Assembly (NCBI GenBank): GCA_963969595.1
Contig: OZ018413.1
Location: forward strand, 6,880,211 to 6,944,210
Source of the DNA: Neckera pumila
Lineage: Eukaryota; Streptophyta; Bryopsida; Hypnales; Neckeraceae
Length of the DNA stretch: 64,000 nucleotides
Reading direction: 5' to 3'
Positions 38,563-49,911 of this stretch are shown in pieces. The number at the start of each line of letters is the position of its first letter. The stretch's first letter is position 1. The position numbers were made by a program, and so were the translations under genes. The notes under the pieces were generated by a model. That model was not told where the DNA came from and made no database searches. It saw only the letters and a program-made list of their open reading frames with translations.

Positions 38563-39452
38563 TCCAATGTACAATGCCCTACAAGAAAGGTTGACGCCTC
38601 CCTTTTGCACTCTTCAGTTTTTATAATATTACTCAAAACACAATTGACATTTCTTGTTTTTGTCAATCAACATTTGTAACGAATCCAATCCCCCTCAACT
38701 ATACCAAATTTTCAAATTTCAAAAAACCAGAACTCTATTTTTGGTGAATTTTTAAAATTATTTTTCACAATTTTATATGAAAATTCATAGAAAACTATTC
38801 ATGATGAATTTTTTAAATTTAATTGCAGAGATACGTAGAAAACATCCAGATGCATATCTTTTTTTCAACAAGCATTTCTAAAAAAGTTTCACAATTTTCT
38901 CGGTAGAGGTCACAATGGAGGCGTAATTAGTGCCCAAAATTTTGAAAATTCATATCTCTTTACGGTAATTCGATTTTGATAAATTAATTGTATCATCATG
39001 CTCAAATGTGTAAAATTAGTTACAATGATGAGGGAAAAAAACAAAATCTAATTATTTTAAAGAAGTATGAATTTTCAAAATTTTAGACTCTATTCAAGCC
39101 TCCATTGTGACCTCTGCCTAGAGAAATGTGAAACTTTTTTGGAAATGATTGTTGAAGGAAAGACGTGCATGTGGATGTTTCCTACATTTCTCCGCAATTA
39201 AATTTAAAAAATTCATCATTAATATTCTTCCATGAATTTTCATGTAAAATTGTGATTTTTTTAATTAAAATTACCAAAAATGGACTTTTGGTTTTTTGAA
39301 ATTGAAAATTTGGTATATTTGAAAGGGATTGGGTTACAAACAAATAATGATTGACAAAAACAATAAATGTCAATTACGTTATGAGTAATGTCAAAAAACT
39401 GAAGGGTGCAAAAAGGAGGCATCAATCTTTTTTGTAGGATACTGCACAATGG
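38563..39452. repeat. Long palindrome 1, about 890 bp
   Basis: Left arm 38563 to about 39000, right arm about 39015-39452 as its inverted copy, centre near 39007. Paired blocks include 'caattgacattt' with 'aaatgtcaatt', 'accaaattttcaa' with 'ttgaaaatttggt', 'tgatgaattttttaaa' with 'tttaaaaaattcatca', and 'gaggtcacaatggaggc' with 'gcctccattgtgacctc'. Arm identity is high for such AT-rich DNA. No coding sequence. Confidence 0.75.
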
Positions 39453-40335
39453 GGGGACAAAAGTATTGTCGCCCCCTTTTGTTCCCACGCAAACGCCCCC
39501 ATTTTCAAACACCATTTTTACAATTTTAATGGAATTCTTGGATCATTGCATTCCTACCGGGATTCCTACCTTAATCTGTATCATATATACCAAATTTCGA
39601 CTTTAGAAAAGCAAAACTCCGCTTTTGGTGAATTTTTAAAGTCAATTTTCATAGGTTTTTATAATATTTTATTGTAAACAATTTCTGAAGAACTTTTAAA
39701 ATTGGATTGCGGAAATATGTAGGGAATATCTATATGCACATCTGATCTTCAACAAACATCTCCAAAAAAGTTTCACAGCTCCTTCTATAAAAAATTCAAT
39801 GTAGGGGTGACAATGTCCTAATTTTGGAAAATAGATATCTTTTTAGTATAATTAGATTTTGGCAAGGCAATTGTACCATCATGCTCAAATGCACAAATTT
39901 AGATAGCGCATGAAGGTTAAATTGAAAAATCTGATTACAATAAAAATATATCTATTTTCCAAAATTAGGACATTGTCACCTCAATATTGGATTTTTTAAT
40001 GTGAATATTTTTTGAAGATGCTTGTTGAATAGAAGATGTGCGTATCGATATTCCTTACATATATATGCAATAAAATTTTAAAATTTCATCATTAATTGTT
40101 TTCAATAAAATATAATATAAAACCATAAAAATTGACTTTAAAAATTCACCAAAAAATGAATTTTTGCTTTTTTGAAGTTGAAATTTGGTATGCACGATTG
40201 GGACTAAATAGGAATGCAATGATCCAAGAATTACATAAAATTTATAAAAATAGTGTCTGAAAATGGGGGCATTTGTGTGGGAACAAAAGGGAGGCGACAA
40301 TACTTTCATCCCTCCATTAATTGTACATCAATAGA
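39441..40335. repeat. Long palindrome 2, about 895 bp, related to palindrome 1
   Basis: Left arm 39441 to about 39880, right arm about 39890-40335, centre near 39885. Paired blocks include 'aaagtattgtcgcc' with 'ggcgacaatactttc', 'gcccccattttc' with 'gaaaatgggggc', and 'cttggatcattgcattcct' with its complement at about 40213-40231. Inner parts of the arms resemble those of palindrome 1 ('tttggtgaatttttaaa', 'atgtagg(g)aatat', 'catcatgctcaaatg'). The two overlap or abut at 39441-39452. Confidence 0.75.
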
Positions 40336-41029
40336 AAGGGATCTAGGTTGAAGGTGGACTTGTGATATTAATATATATATCTAAAATCCTATGGATAAGG
40401 GGTAAAGATTTTCAACAAGTGCAAATAAATTCTAATGTAGAAACTCATTTCTAGAATCAGACCCCCCTAATTTTTGCCTTAAACATACAACTTTAAATAT
40501 ACAACTTTTATTTGTAAGAGCAAGGATTCTCTTGTTCGTAAAAACTTGCTAAAAAGAATATCCAAAAAATTGAAGGAATATTTAGCAATCATTTTTACTT
40601 TCTTAGCAAATGAAATTACTAAATTATTACAAAATGGTGCATATTTTCAAATGAACAAATAAATTGTTTTTGGATGCAAATAGCTTTATCAATGGCAATG
40701 AAATGTCAACGTGGCAATCCCATGTCAATTGTCAAGTGACAATGAAGTGACAATGTTTGTATTTAGAACATTGCTGAAAACAATGAAATTTCAACCTTTC
40801 CCACTTTTGTGAAAAAAAGTTAACCAACCCAACTATAATATAAAATAGAAATGATTATTTACTCTCCAAAAACATTTGTGACAACTTCAAGGAACAAAAT
40901 CTGTAAACTTATTGAAGGTGACTGCCCAAAATTTGACACCTACAATTGGACCAAAAATCTAGATGAAATCTAGATTTTGATCAGTAGACCTTCTATCCTA
41001 GAAAGAGAGCGTCTTGTCTTGTCTGAAAT
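40336..41029. other. Non-coding interval
   Basis: No gene or clear repeat. Short 'atgtcaa/gtggcaa' runs at 40700-40760 are low complexity. Confidence 0.3.
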
Positions 41030-41290
41030 TGGGGTTTATTCTCGCTGAAATGCAGCAGTCTGTTCTTGTCTCCGAAACGCCAGAAATTAGGGTTTGTATT
41101 CGCGAGCCTCCGAGATTGCAGCAGTCTGTAAATATAAGTTAAATGCTTCTCTTGTCTCCGAAACGCCAGAAATTAGGGTTCTGTATTTGCAAGCCTCCGA
41201 GATTGCAGTAGTCTGTCCTACAAAAGGCTTTTTCGCTCCGAAATTAGGTTTTGTTTTCGGACGCCTTCAAGGTCTCGCATCCCTCTCTCC
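41030..41290 (+). repeat. Telo-box tandem array downstream of TauD copy A (about 4 units)
   Basis: Units of roughly 60-85 bp, each opening 'gaaattagggtt(t)gtatt' and containing 'gcctccgagattgcag(c/t)agtctgt'. Openings lie at about 41032, 41090, 41172 and 41243. The ttagggttt word is the complement of the plant telo-box (AAACCCTAA). A longer array of the same unit lies at 45000-45585. Confidence 0.75.
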
Positions 41291-41294
41291 CCTT

Positions 41295-43312
41295 TTAGAA
41301 CGGTTTGTCCCCGAGAATCGTTGCGCGGTTCATGACCCTTCGGTGTGGGAGATAATCCGCCACTCCGTAGTGCTGCGTGACCCGGTTATCCCAGAACGCA
41401 ACGTCGTCCTTCTGCCACTTCCACCGCAACGTGAACTCGGGCTTGGTCGCATGCGCGAACAGGAACCCAAGCAAAGCGTCGCTCTCGGCTTTCTTCACGT
41501 CCACGATCCCAGAAAGGAAGCCCTCGCTCACGAACAGCGCCTTCCGTCCACTCACGGGGTGGGTGCGAATCAGGGGGTGGACCACGGGAGGGTTCTTCTT
41601 CACGGCATTTTGCCAGAGTGTCGTGGGGTCGCCGCGACCGGAGTAGTGGTAGCGCGGTGCGGAGAATTGCTTGACGAAGCTGTGCTCCGCATGGAGGCCG
41701 TGAAGGAACTCCTGCCAAATTGTTGGATTAGCGACAAGGTACGATTGAGTATGTACACTGTTGAGTTCCTTAGTATTGATGCCATTTGATTTAGTGAGAA
41801 AGGTACCGTGAGTTCCTTCCTGAATCCTGAATTTTGACGAAATATTTCCCTTACTGGTACACTAAAAATGATATTTAGTGTTGGCAACACTAATTACGAA
41901 CCTTGACACTAAATATCATAAGTAAGTAACACTAAATCTAATTTCTAACACTAAATATGCTCTATGGTAAATCTGAAATCTAAAAAGGTTTACATTTAGT
42001 GTTAGAACACGTTAAAAAAATGAACTTGCAAAGGAAAGATTGAAGACAAGTAAAATTGAAGACAAGTAAAATGGCTGGTAGGGGGGTAAAACACTAAATG
42101 TCATACTACACTAAATATCATTTTTAGTGTAGTGCAACTGACAATTAATGATACTCTTTATATATTCTCCAAATGAACAAAATTTGCAAAACTAGCAACA
42201 ATGTACGATTGTGTATGTACTCTATTGTATTCATGGCATTTGGTTTTATACAGGAGCTCAAGGTACCGGGAAATTCACAAAATCATTTTCTTACTGGCAG
42301 TACAATTAAGCGGGTGGCAATGAATGATGTTTTGTATTTCCAAAAATAGCAAAAAACAGTGTTAGGAACAAGGTACTACGAGTGTATCTGTGTCCGTACT
42401 CTATTGCGTTCCTTAGTATTCATGCCATTTGGTTTAATACACGAGTAAGATACCGGGAATTCTTTCCTGAATCCTGAATTTCACAAACTAAAGTTCTTTA
42501 CTGGTAGTAAACCTCAGTGACTGGCAATCAGGTATGTTATGTGTTTTCGAAATAAGCAGAATAACTACAAACTTTGGCTTTCGATTGCCATTTTGGTAGA
42601 AAACTCTAGAGTTTTGAATTAAGGTTGTAGCAATTGGTACATCTTCCGCTCATTTTGACCAAATCATTTAGCAAATCCTACTGTATTGGTTGCTGTTCAT
42701 GCTCTCAATTAGCCAAGAAAGATCTATTTTAGCGATTCGTGCAGTACCTGCAAGGGCTTCGACAGTGCTTCGAAGGCTGCGATGCCGCTGGCGAATAGGG
42801 TATCCCCTCCCACGGGCGGGATGAGCTTGCCGCTGAGGACGCTGGCCATGGGCGGAGTCTCGATGAAGGTGACATCCGTGTGCCAGTGGTCGTTGTCGGG
42901 GGGCTGGTCACCGTCGGCGTCTAGGATCATGATTTCTTCAAGCTCGGGGCCGAAGTTTGGGTAGAGGGGATGGATGTGTAATTCGCCGAAGTGCTTGGCG
43001 AAGTCGTGTTGTTGCTTGGGAGTGATCGGCTGGTTGCGAAAGAAGAGCACCTAAACAGAATAGCCAAGCTTTCAATTGCCAAAATGAAGTGAGCAAGTGG
43101 TCTTTGCTAGACCTGCCCAGTTTGGGAATGGTTGTGTCCTGCTGCACACGTTTTTGTCATTTCAACAGAGAATTGCCAAATTTTCTTACCTGGTACTGGA
43201 GCAAGGCGTCGTTGATGGCTGCTTCTTGGTCTGGCTGCAGTGGGTCCGCTAGTGATATGCCTTCCACTATGGCGCCGAAGGCTTTAGTGAGAGGAGTGAT
43301 TTGCAGTGCCAT
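41295..43312 (-). CDS. TauD/TfdA-family Fe(II)/2-oxoglutarate dioxygenase, copy A
   Basis: Three exons, 43312-43190, 43050-42748 and 41711-41295, all phase 0 with GT/AG borders, encode 280 residues, close to the 283 of E. coli TauD. The start is a strict family start: MALQITPLTKAFGAIVEGIS matches the TauD N-terminus. The iron ligands are visible as His98, Asp100 (WHTDVTF) and His256 (NRVTQHYGVADY). Arg271 (VMNRATI) should bind 2-oxoglutarate; E. coli TauD uses His99, Asp101, His255 and Arg270. VLFFRNQ after the first intron and GGDTLFAS are also typical. The enzyme couples 2-oxoglutarate decarboxylation to hydroxylation of a substrate such as a sulfonate or aryloxy acid. The substrate here is unknown and no targeting peptide is seen. 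Exons are GC-rich against AT-rich surroundings. The best-known relatives are bacterial and fungal, so transfer into an ancestor is possible, followed by intron gain. Confidence 0.9.
41860..42129. mobile_element. CACTA-like MITE in intron 2 of TauD copy A
   Basis: 270 bp with perfect inverted ends of about 22 bp starting CACTAAAAATGATATTTAG; internal repeats of 'acactaaat' are frequent. The equivalent intron of copy B lacks it: 'ttactggta' and 'tagtgca' lie almost side by side near 46150-46167. Flanking duplication is TA or a blurred 3 bp. CACTA termini suggest the CACTA class; no transposase is encoded. Confidence 0.75.
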
Positions 43313-44477
43313 GGATGCAGAATCAACAATCGACGGAGAATGGACTGCAATTGTTTCAAGGCAAGTTCACTAGCTCCTGGACCTGCATGAAAGTAAAATT
43401 TCAGCGCAAATTTTTCTATTTCTTTTTTCCATTGGGTGCAGTACTGGGCTACCTGCAACTGTCATGTGCAATTCAGATAATGAGGAATTCAAACCGGGAC
43501 AAGTGCTGCTCAGGAGAACCCCCTTCCCCCTGAAATGTACTCCTCTGTGCATGAAACATACGCTGGGTGTCCCCTGAATAGCGCTCTTACCATTCCAATC
43601 AACCAATTGATTCGACCTCAATTAGAGCACCCTATCCTTCAAAAGCAATCAAGAGATCACAGCTCTCATGACAAGGACCCAACCACCTAATCAACCAAGT
43701 CTTCACAACTCAAGAAAAGAATGAAGAGGGGGACTTACCACTTTAGCCGTGCAATATGAAGTCTTGCTTTTTCAGTTCAGAATGCTCACTAGTGTGCCAG
43801 ACCTTGCAACTCCTCCCCCACGATTTGATACCAAGTTGCACGCAACGCGACTCTTATGTCTCCAAAGCAGCAGCGTCCTTGTGGAATTTTGGAACAGAAG
43901 TTTTGAACTCTCCTCCTAATCCTCACACCAAAGACTAGACTTTTGGAATGAGGCTCTGAATTGGCACTCTGAAGGACTGGACTTGTGGAATGAGAAGGGG
44001 ATTTGCTCACTACAGCTTAATCCTTTTTCAAAGTATGTGCTTTATTCCACTATAAGTGGAACCAACGAGAGCTGCTTCCAAAATGGACAGAGCTTGTGGG
44101 AGAATTGGACAGAGTGAGAATGTGAGATCTACACTGTTGAAGATTATGGTGGAGACACGCTGCAGGTCTGAGGGCGAAAGAGACGATTGATGAAGCTTAG
44201 AGCTCCAAGGAAATGATACTTATTTGGGGACCTTTGGCAGGTGCATTGAATGTGGCTCTCATTCTGGCTCACGTCCGTGCATGGCCGCCCTCGACTGTTT
44301 TAACACATTTCTCTAATATCACATCCTTTCTTCTGTCATCAAACGCAAGATTTTACAGAGTTTTTGGCCTTACTCTGTTAACCTTGAACCCTAGACCGCC
44401 CAGGCCCCAACGCGTCAGCGACACGCTCTTCGAGACGGAGTGAAAACAATCAGTACCTGCAACCTAGCATGACGGAA
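43313..44477 (-). promoter_or_regulatory. Upstream region of TauD copy A, duplicated with the gene
   Basis: From 43313 to about 44370 the sequence is collinear with 47174-48150 upstream of copy B, with indels; one block of about 28 bp near 44270-44300 is absent from copy B. Promoter elements could not be chosen with confidence. ORFs here are not conserved between copies. Confidence 0.55.
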
Positions 44478-44900
44478 TTAAGGTAACTACACCTAAAATC
44501 AACCGTGTTCTAATTGCGACCCCTATCTAGGAAGGATTGACATGTTGCTTGAAGTATGTTCTACTGTCAATGATGAGTTAGGTAGGCTTAAATGGTCGCT
44601 TTAAGAGCATACTACCTTAAGGAAATCCACCGTTTGATACGGCACTCAAGTCAGAGTTGGTGCTACACAACAAGGAAGAACAACAAGGAAGAAGTGGAAT
44701 TGCTCGGTTAGATGTGGAGATTTTAATAATTGATGAAGGTCGAAGTGGTAGAATAAGATCAAACCACCCATTCCCGATCAGGGACCTAATTGCGATCAAA
44801 TGTAAAGATTGTATTCATTTTAGAACTTAAATGTTCTTACACCATAGATAGATAGCTTTATGGTTTGTTGACCAAAACAATTGATTAGGCTGATGCGGTA
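44478..44900. mobile_element. Two partial TTAAGGTA-ended elements
   Basis: 44478-44620 has ends ttaaggtaactacacct and 'gcatactaccttaa'. 44757-44900 is a half copy of the palindromic element at 55023-55248 ('accacccattcccgatcagg' and 'acaccatagatag' are shared). They sit between the two TauD duplication units and are absent from the unit upstream of copy B. Confidence 0.5.
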
Positions 44901-44999
44901 AGAAAATCAACAATTTCGTCCATATAGGCTTTTACACAGTTATACTTTAAAGCGCGCTCATACTTTAAAGCTAGTGCTAATTGGACATTGCGCCTCTTC

Positions 45000-45585
45000 A
45001 ATTAGGGTTTGGTTTCAAAAGCCCCCGACATTGCTCGTCTCGAACATGCCCGAAATTAGGGTTTATTTTCCTGGGATCGCAGCAGTGAGTCTGTCCATTT
45101 GAAGCCTTGTCTTGTCTCCGACATACCAGAAATTAGGGTTTCGAATTCACAAGCCTCTGAGATTGCCGTAGACCAGAGTCTGTCCTAGAAGAGATCGCCT
45201 TGCCTGAAAATTGGGGTTTGTTTTCTCGAAATGCCAGAAATTAGGGCTTGTATTCGCGGCCTCCGAATTTGAAGTAAGTTAGTCTGTATTGTAAATGCTT
45301 GACTTATCTCCCAAATGCCAGAAATTAGGGCTTGTATTGCAAGCCTCCAAGATTGAAACAGTCTAATATAAATGCTTCTCTTGTCTCTGAAACGCCAGAT
45401 ATTAGGGTTCTGTATTCGCAAGCCTCCGAGATTGCAGTACTCTGACCTACAAAGCGCCTGCGCTCCGCAATTAGGGTCTGTTTTCGGACACCTTCAGGGA
45501 TTGCAGAAGTCTGCCCCTGAAAGCGCCATCGCTCAAAATTAGGGTTTGTTTTCGGACGCCTGCAAGGTCTCGTATCCCTCTCTAC
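45000..45585 (+). repeat. Telo-box tandem array downstream of TauD copy B (about 9 units)
   Basis: The same unit as at 41030-41290, but about nine copies, opening at roughly 45001, 45053, 45130, 45209, 45238, 45324, 45401, 45470 and 45537. Units vary between about 30 and 85 bp. The array ends about 20 bp from the stop codon of copy B, so it probably lies within its 3'UTR. Confidence 0.75.
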
Positions 45586-47173
45586 TTAAAACGGTTTGTC
45601 CCCGAGAATCGTGGCGCGGTTCATGACCCTTCGGTGTGGGAGGTAATCCGCCACTCCGTAGTGCTGCGTGACCCGGTTATCCCAGAACGCAACGTCGTCC
45701 TTCTGCCACTTCCACCGCAACGTGAACTCGGGCTTGGTCGCATGCGCGAACAGGAACCCAAGCAACGCGTCGCTCTCGGCTTTCTCCACGTCCACGATCC
45801 GAGTCAGGAAGGCCTCGCTCACGAACAGCGCCTTCCGTCCACTCACAGGGTGGGTGCGAATCAGGGGGTGGACCACGGGAGGGTGCTGCTTCACGGCGTT
45901 TTGCCAGAGTGTCGTGGGGTCGCCGCGGCCGGAGTAGTGGTAGCGCGGTGCGGAGAATCGCTTGACGAAGCTGTGCTCCGCGTGGAGCCCGAGGAGGAAC
46001 TCCTGCCAAATTGTTGGATTAGGGTCAAGGTACGAATGTGTATGTACACTACCGTTATTGCGTTCCTTAGTATTGTTGCCATTTGATTTAGTGAGAAAGG
46101 TATCGTGAATTCCTTCCTGAATCCTGAATTTTTACGAAATATTTTACTTTACTGGTACAGTAGTGCATCTAAGTTAGTGACAATCAATAATGCTCTTTAT
46201 ATATTTTCAAAATGAACAAAATTAGCAAAACTAGCAACAATGTACGATTGTGTACGTACTCTATTGTGTTCCTTCGTATTCGTGCCATTTGGATTAATAC
46301 AGGAGCTTAAGGTACGGGGAAATTCAGGAAATAGTTTCCTTACTGGCAGTACAATTAAGCGGGTGGCAATGAATGATGTTCTTATGTATTTCCAAATGTA
46401 GTAAAATGTAGCATTAGGAACAAGGTACTACGAGTGTATTTGAGGTTTTTAATGTATTTTTCAAAATTACCAAAATAACTACAAACTTTGGCTTTCGATT
46501 GCCATTTTGGTAGAAATATGTGGAGTTTTGAATAAGGTTGTACTGTAGCAAATCCTGCTGTATTGGCTTCTGTTCTTGCTCTCAATTAGCAAAGAATGAT
46601 TTATTTTAGCGATTCGTGCAGTACCTGCAAGGGCTTCGACAGTGCTTCGAAGGCTGCGATGCCGCTGGCGAATAGGGTATCCCCTCCCACGGGCGGGATG
46701 AGCTTGCCACTGAGGATGCTGGCCATGGGAGGAGTCTCGATGAAGGTGACATCCGTGTGCCAGCGGTCGTTGTCCGCGGGGTGGTCTCCGTCGGAGTCTA
46801 GGATCATGATTTCCTGAAGCTCAGGTCCGAGGTTTGGGTAGAGGGGATGGATGTGTAAGTCGCCGAAGTGCGTGGCGAAGTCGTGTTGTTGCTTGGGAGT
46901 GATCGGCTGGTTGCGAAAGAAGAGCACCTGAACAGAATAGCCAAGTTTTCAATTGCCAAAATGAGGTGAGCAAGTGGTCATTTTGGCACTGGTTGTGTCC
47001 TGCTGCACCCGTTTTTGTCATTTCAACAGAGAATTGCCAAATTTTCTTACCTGGTACTGGAGCAAGGCGTCGTTGATGGCTGCTTCTTGGTCTGGCTGCA
47101 GTGGATCCGCTAGTGATATGCCTTCCACTATGGCGCCGAAGGCTTTAGTGAGAGGAGTGATTTGCAGTGTCAT
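45586..47173 (-). CDS. TauD/TfdA-family Fe(II)/2-oxoglutarate dioxygenase, copy B
   Basis: Three exons, 47173-47051, 46927-46625 and 46002-45586, of the same lengths (123, 303 and 417 nt) and phases as copy A, encode 280 residues. I count about 18 differences from copy A, mostly in exon 2 (KHFGEL to THFGDL, NDHWHTD to NDRWHTD) and exon 3 (SEGFLSG to SEAFLTR). His98, Asp100, His256 and Arg271 are all kept, so both copies should be active enzymes. The start is ATG-ACA (MTLQITPL). Intron 2 is shorter than in copy A because the CACTA-like insert is missing. Start-to-start distance to copy A is 3861 bp. Whether the two copies differ in substrate cannot be told; the changes at positions 96 and 203-207 would be the first to test. 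Confidence 0.9.
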
Positions 47174-48160
47174 GGATGCAGAATCAACAGTCAACGGAGA
47201 ATGGACTGCAATTGTTTGAAGGTAAGTTTGCTAGCTCCTGGACCTGCATGAAAGTAAAATTTCAACTCAAATTTTTCTATTTCTTTTTTCCATTGGGTGC
47301 AGTACTGGGCTACCTTCACCTGTCTTGTGCAATTCAGACGATGAGGAATTCAAACCGGGACAAGTGCTGCCCTGGTGAAGACCCTCTCCTGGTGCATGAA
47401 ACATACATAGCCCTCTTACCTTTCAAATCAGCAAATGGATTCGAGCTCAATAAGAGCACCCTATCCTTCAAAACTAATCTAGGGATCACAGCTCATGACA
47501 AGGACTGAACTCAACTAATGGACCAAGCCTTCAGAACTCAATAAAAGAATGAATATGGGCACTTACCACTTTAGCCGTGCAGGATGAAGTCTTGCGTTTT
47601 CAATTCAGAATGATCACTAGGGTGTGGCAGACCTTGCTACTCCTGCACTACGATTTGATTCCAAGTTGCACACAACGCGCCTCTCCTTTCTCCAAATCAT
47701 CAGCCCCCTTTTGGAACACAAGTTTTGAACTCTCCTTAATCTTCTGCAGGCACTCCTAATTCTCACACCAAAGACTAGACTTTTGGAATGAGACTCTGCA
47801 GGACTGGACTTGTGGAATGAGAAGGGGACTTGCTCACTCCAGCATAATCCTTTTTCAAAGTATGTGCTGTATTTCACTCTAAGTGGAACCAACGAGAGAG
47901 CTGCTTCCAAAATAGACAGAGCTTGTGGAGAAATGGACAGAGGTCGGATTGTGAGATCTACACTGTTGAAGATTATGGTGGAGACACGCTGCAGGCCTGA
48001 GAGCGAAAGAGACGATTGATGGGACTACTTGTTTGGGACCTCTGGCAGGTGCATTGAATGTGGCTCTCATTCCGGCACTGTTTTTACACGTTCTCTAATA
48101 TCACATCCTTTTTTGCCTCATCGAACATGAGATTTTACAGTTTTTTGGGCCTCCTTCTTT
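47174..48160 (-). promoter_or_regulatory. Upstream region of TauD copy B, duplicated with the gene
   Basis: Collinear with the region upstream of copy A up to about 48150 ('tgaatgtggctctcattc', 'ctctaatatcacatcc', 'gagattttacag'). The duplication unit therefore runs at least from the 3' array through about 1 kb of 5' flank. Confidence 0.55.
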
Positions 48161-48214
48161 TATCTCGTAAAGGACATTTGAGGTTTTGGGAGGGCTGCCC
48201 AAACTAAGATTTCT

Positions 48215-48480
48215 GAATCTTTCTTAAATGGTCATCATGTAGCTTGTTCAAATGACCAATCAATGATGATCTTGCGCCTTCTTCTAAGTCATGGGTAATT
48301 TGAAAGCCACTATTAAAATAACTTATGAAACTTTTTAGTGCGAAGGATTGCAAGACCAAATTGTTCTTCAAACCCCAAGATTTGCATTGATATATGCATC
48401 TCATGAAGATAAAATTAATGCTACCAAAGAAGTTCACATGTATTTGAATAGTAGAGGAGTTTTCCAAAAGATTTTTAGAA
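48215..48480 (-). repeat. Dispersed repeat, inverted copy of 58055-58330
   Basis: On the minus strand it matches 58055-58330 over about 270 bp (blocks 'tgtgaacttctttgg', 'tgcattga', 'gtggctttcaaatt'/'gtggctttgagatt', 'catcattgattggtcatttg'). Read as protein, both give NFTNT/STIQI-HVNFFG, but the frame of neither copy stays open. This may be a shared exon fragment of a transposon. Confidence 0.5.
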
Positions 48481-48516
48481 AACCTAGCTCTTTGGGTTGG
48501 GGTTTGTTGTCTTAAG

Positions 48517-48720
48517 GTTAAAGCCCCTTGCACAAAGGGCAACAAAGTTTTGAATCAACAATATAAATAAGTTTAATCACATAGTACATGCAATAACATT
48601 AAGAGTTAAAGCCCCTTACATGAAGGGCAAAGGATTCCTAAAACAAGTTTTATCATATAGTGTGCTATATAGAAATAACTCTAAGGGTTAAAGACCTTTG
48701 TATGAAAGACAAAAAAATCC
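48517..48720 (+). repeat. Minisatellite, period 82-88 bp, three copies
   Basis: 'gttaaagccccttgca' with 'aagggcaa' recurs at about 48517, 48605 and 48687, each followed by a variable AT-rich spacer. Confidence 0.55.
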
Positions 48721-49449
48721 TAAAACATCAGGATATTCAAATTAATCACATAACGTATCACACAATAGTATTGCTAGTATACAATTATATAGGAATTTGT
48801 GAATCTGCAAGGTGTAAGAATATGGAAATTTACAATTTTATAGATAAATTTAGTCTAATCTATACTCTTAATACTAAATCTCAAATAGGTTGGCTATCAT
48901 CCAATTTTTTTTTCACTTTTATTGGCTTTCATTTAGCTTTCATCCAAATATTTGCAAGAATTAGACCATATTCATTCAATAATTTATTAAATTAATATGA
49001 GGGGGTTGAACAAATAAAATAAGCTTAAATAGTAATATACAGCAAAGAGACATATGATATGTGCCATGAACTTGTCCACAAAAATTGAATAGAACAATAT
49101 TAGTAGTGGTAGGACTACCATGGTTAAACATATAATGTGATTAAAGATGAAAGGTGGAAACCAAAGGTGAAATAGCTAACATATGATTGATCATTAAGAT
49201 TGTCAATCATACATTTTGTCAATTTTAGTTATTTATACTATATGGTTTGCAAATAGTCGATCTTTGACATCTAAGGAAAAATATTTCTTAGATGTATAGG
49301 TCTTAATGTAAGCCTTTTCTTCCATTTTTATTCTTCACAAAAGTTCACCTATCTAGTCAAAGATTCATCCATTTAGTTAAGTTCCTACTTTAAACCAAAA
49401 CTGCCCTCTAAAACCCAAGTGATTAGTCAAATCAATTTGAACAATACAA
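48721..49449. other. Non-coding AT-rich interval
   Basis: No gene. The 111-codon ORF at 48660-48995 begins inside the minisatellite and has no recognisable domain. Confidence 0.3.
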
Positions 49450-49607
49450 TTAACCCTTAAACATTGAAGTGGACATTTTGCAACCAATGAATGACCGGAA
49501 ATCTTCTATGTAGGACAGAAATGCACTCTTCATCTTTGGAGTTTTGTAGTGAAAAGGGGAGGTCTTCTACAATAGTTTGACCTCCACTAAGCACTTTTGG
49601 GGATTAA
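49450..49607 (-). repeat. TTAA-bounded repeat, family Q, copy 3
   Basis: TTAA at 49450-49453 and 49604-49607, with the Q body inverted ('aaccaatgaatgacc', 'catctttggagttttg', 'tagtttgacctcca'). Length is 150 bp between TTAA sites. Confidence 0.6.
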
Positions 49608-49911
49608 CAAACACATACCTTCCAAGAAATGCAAAAATAAATCTTTTTGATAATTTTAAAATCCATATTGAAAAATGCTTTCAAACTTGACCGTGGGAAG
49701 TAATTTGATGGACACAACAATAAAACAAACAATTGTGGTCAAAAGAACCAATTGTAATATATTAATATCAATACCAAATTAAAAAAAAATGGATATACCT
49801 TACATCTAAACTCAAATCATATGCTTCATATTGTTCAATATTCTTCTTTCAAACACCAAATGGGTTAGTAGAAACTCTAATACTTTAAATAGGTTTTATA
49901 ATTGAATGTAA

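Noticed and set aside
38563..40335. CRISPR-like array or origin of replication
   Set aside because: The structure is two long palindromes, not short spaced repeats, in what is otherwise plant nuclear DNA.
41094..41789. 231-codon plus-strand ORF over TauD copy A, and the similar 150-codon ORF at 45634-46086
   Set aside because: They are antisense to the TauD third exons, which show clear family motifs, splice sites and matched exon lengths in both copies.
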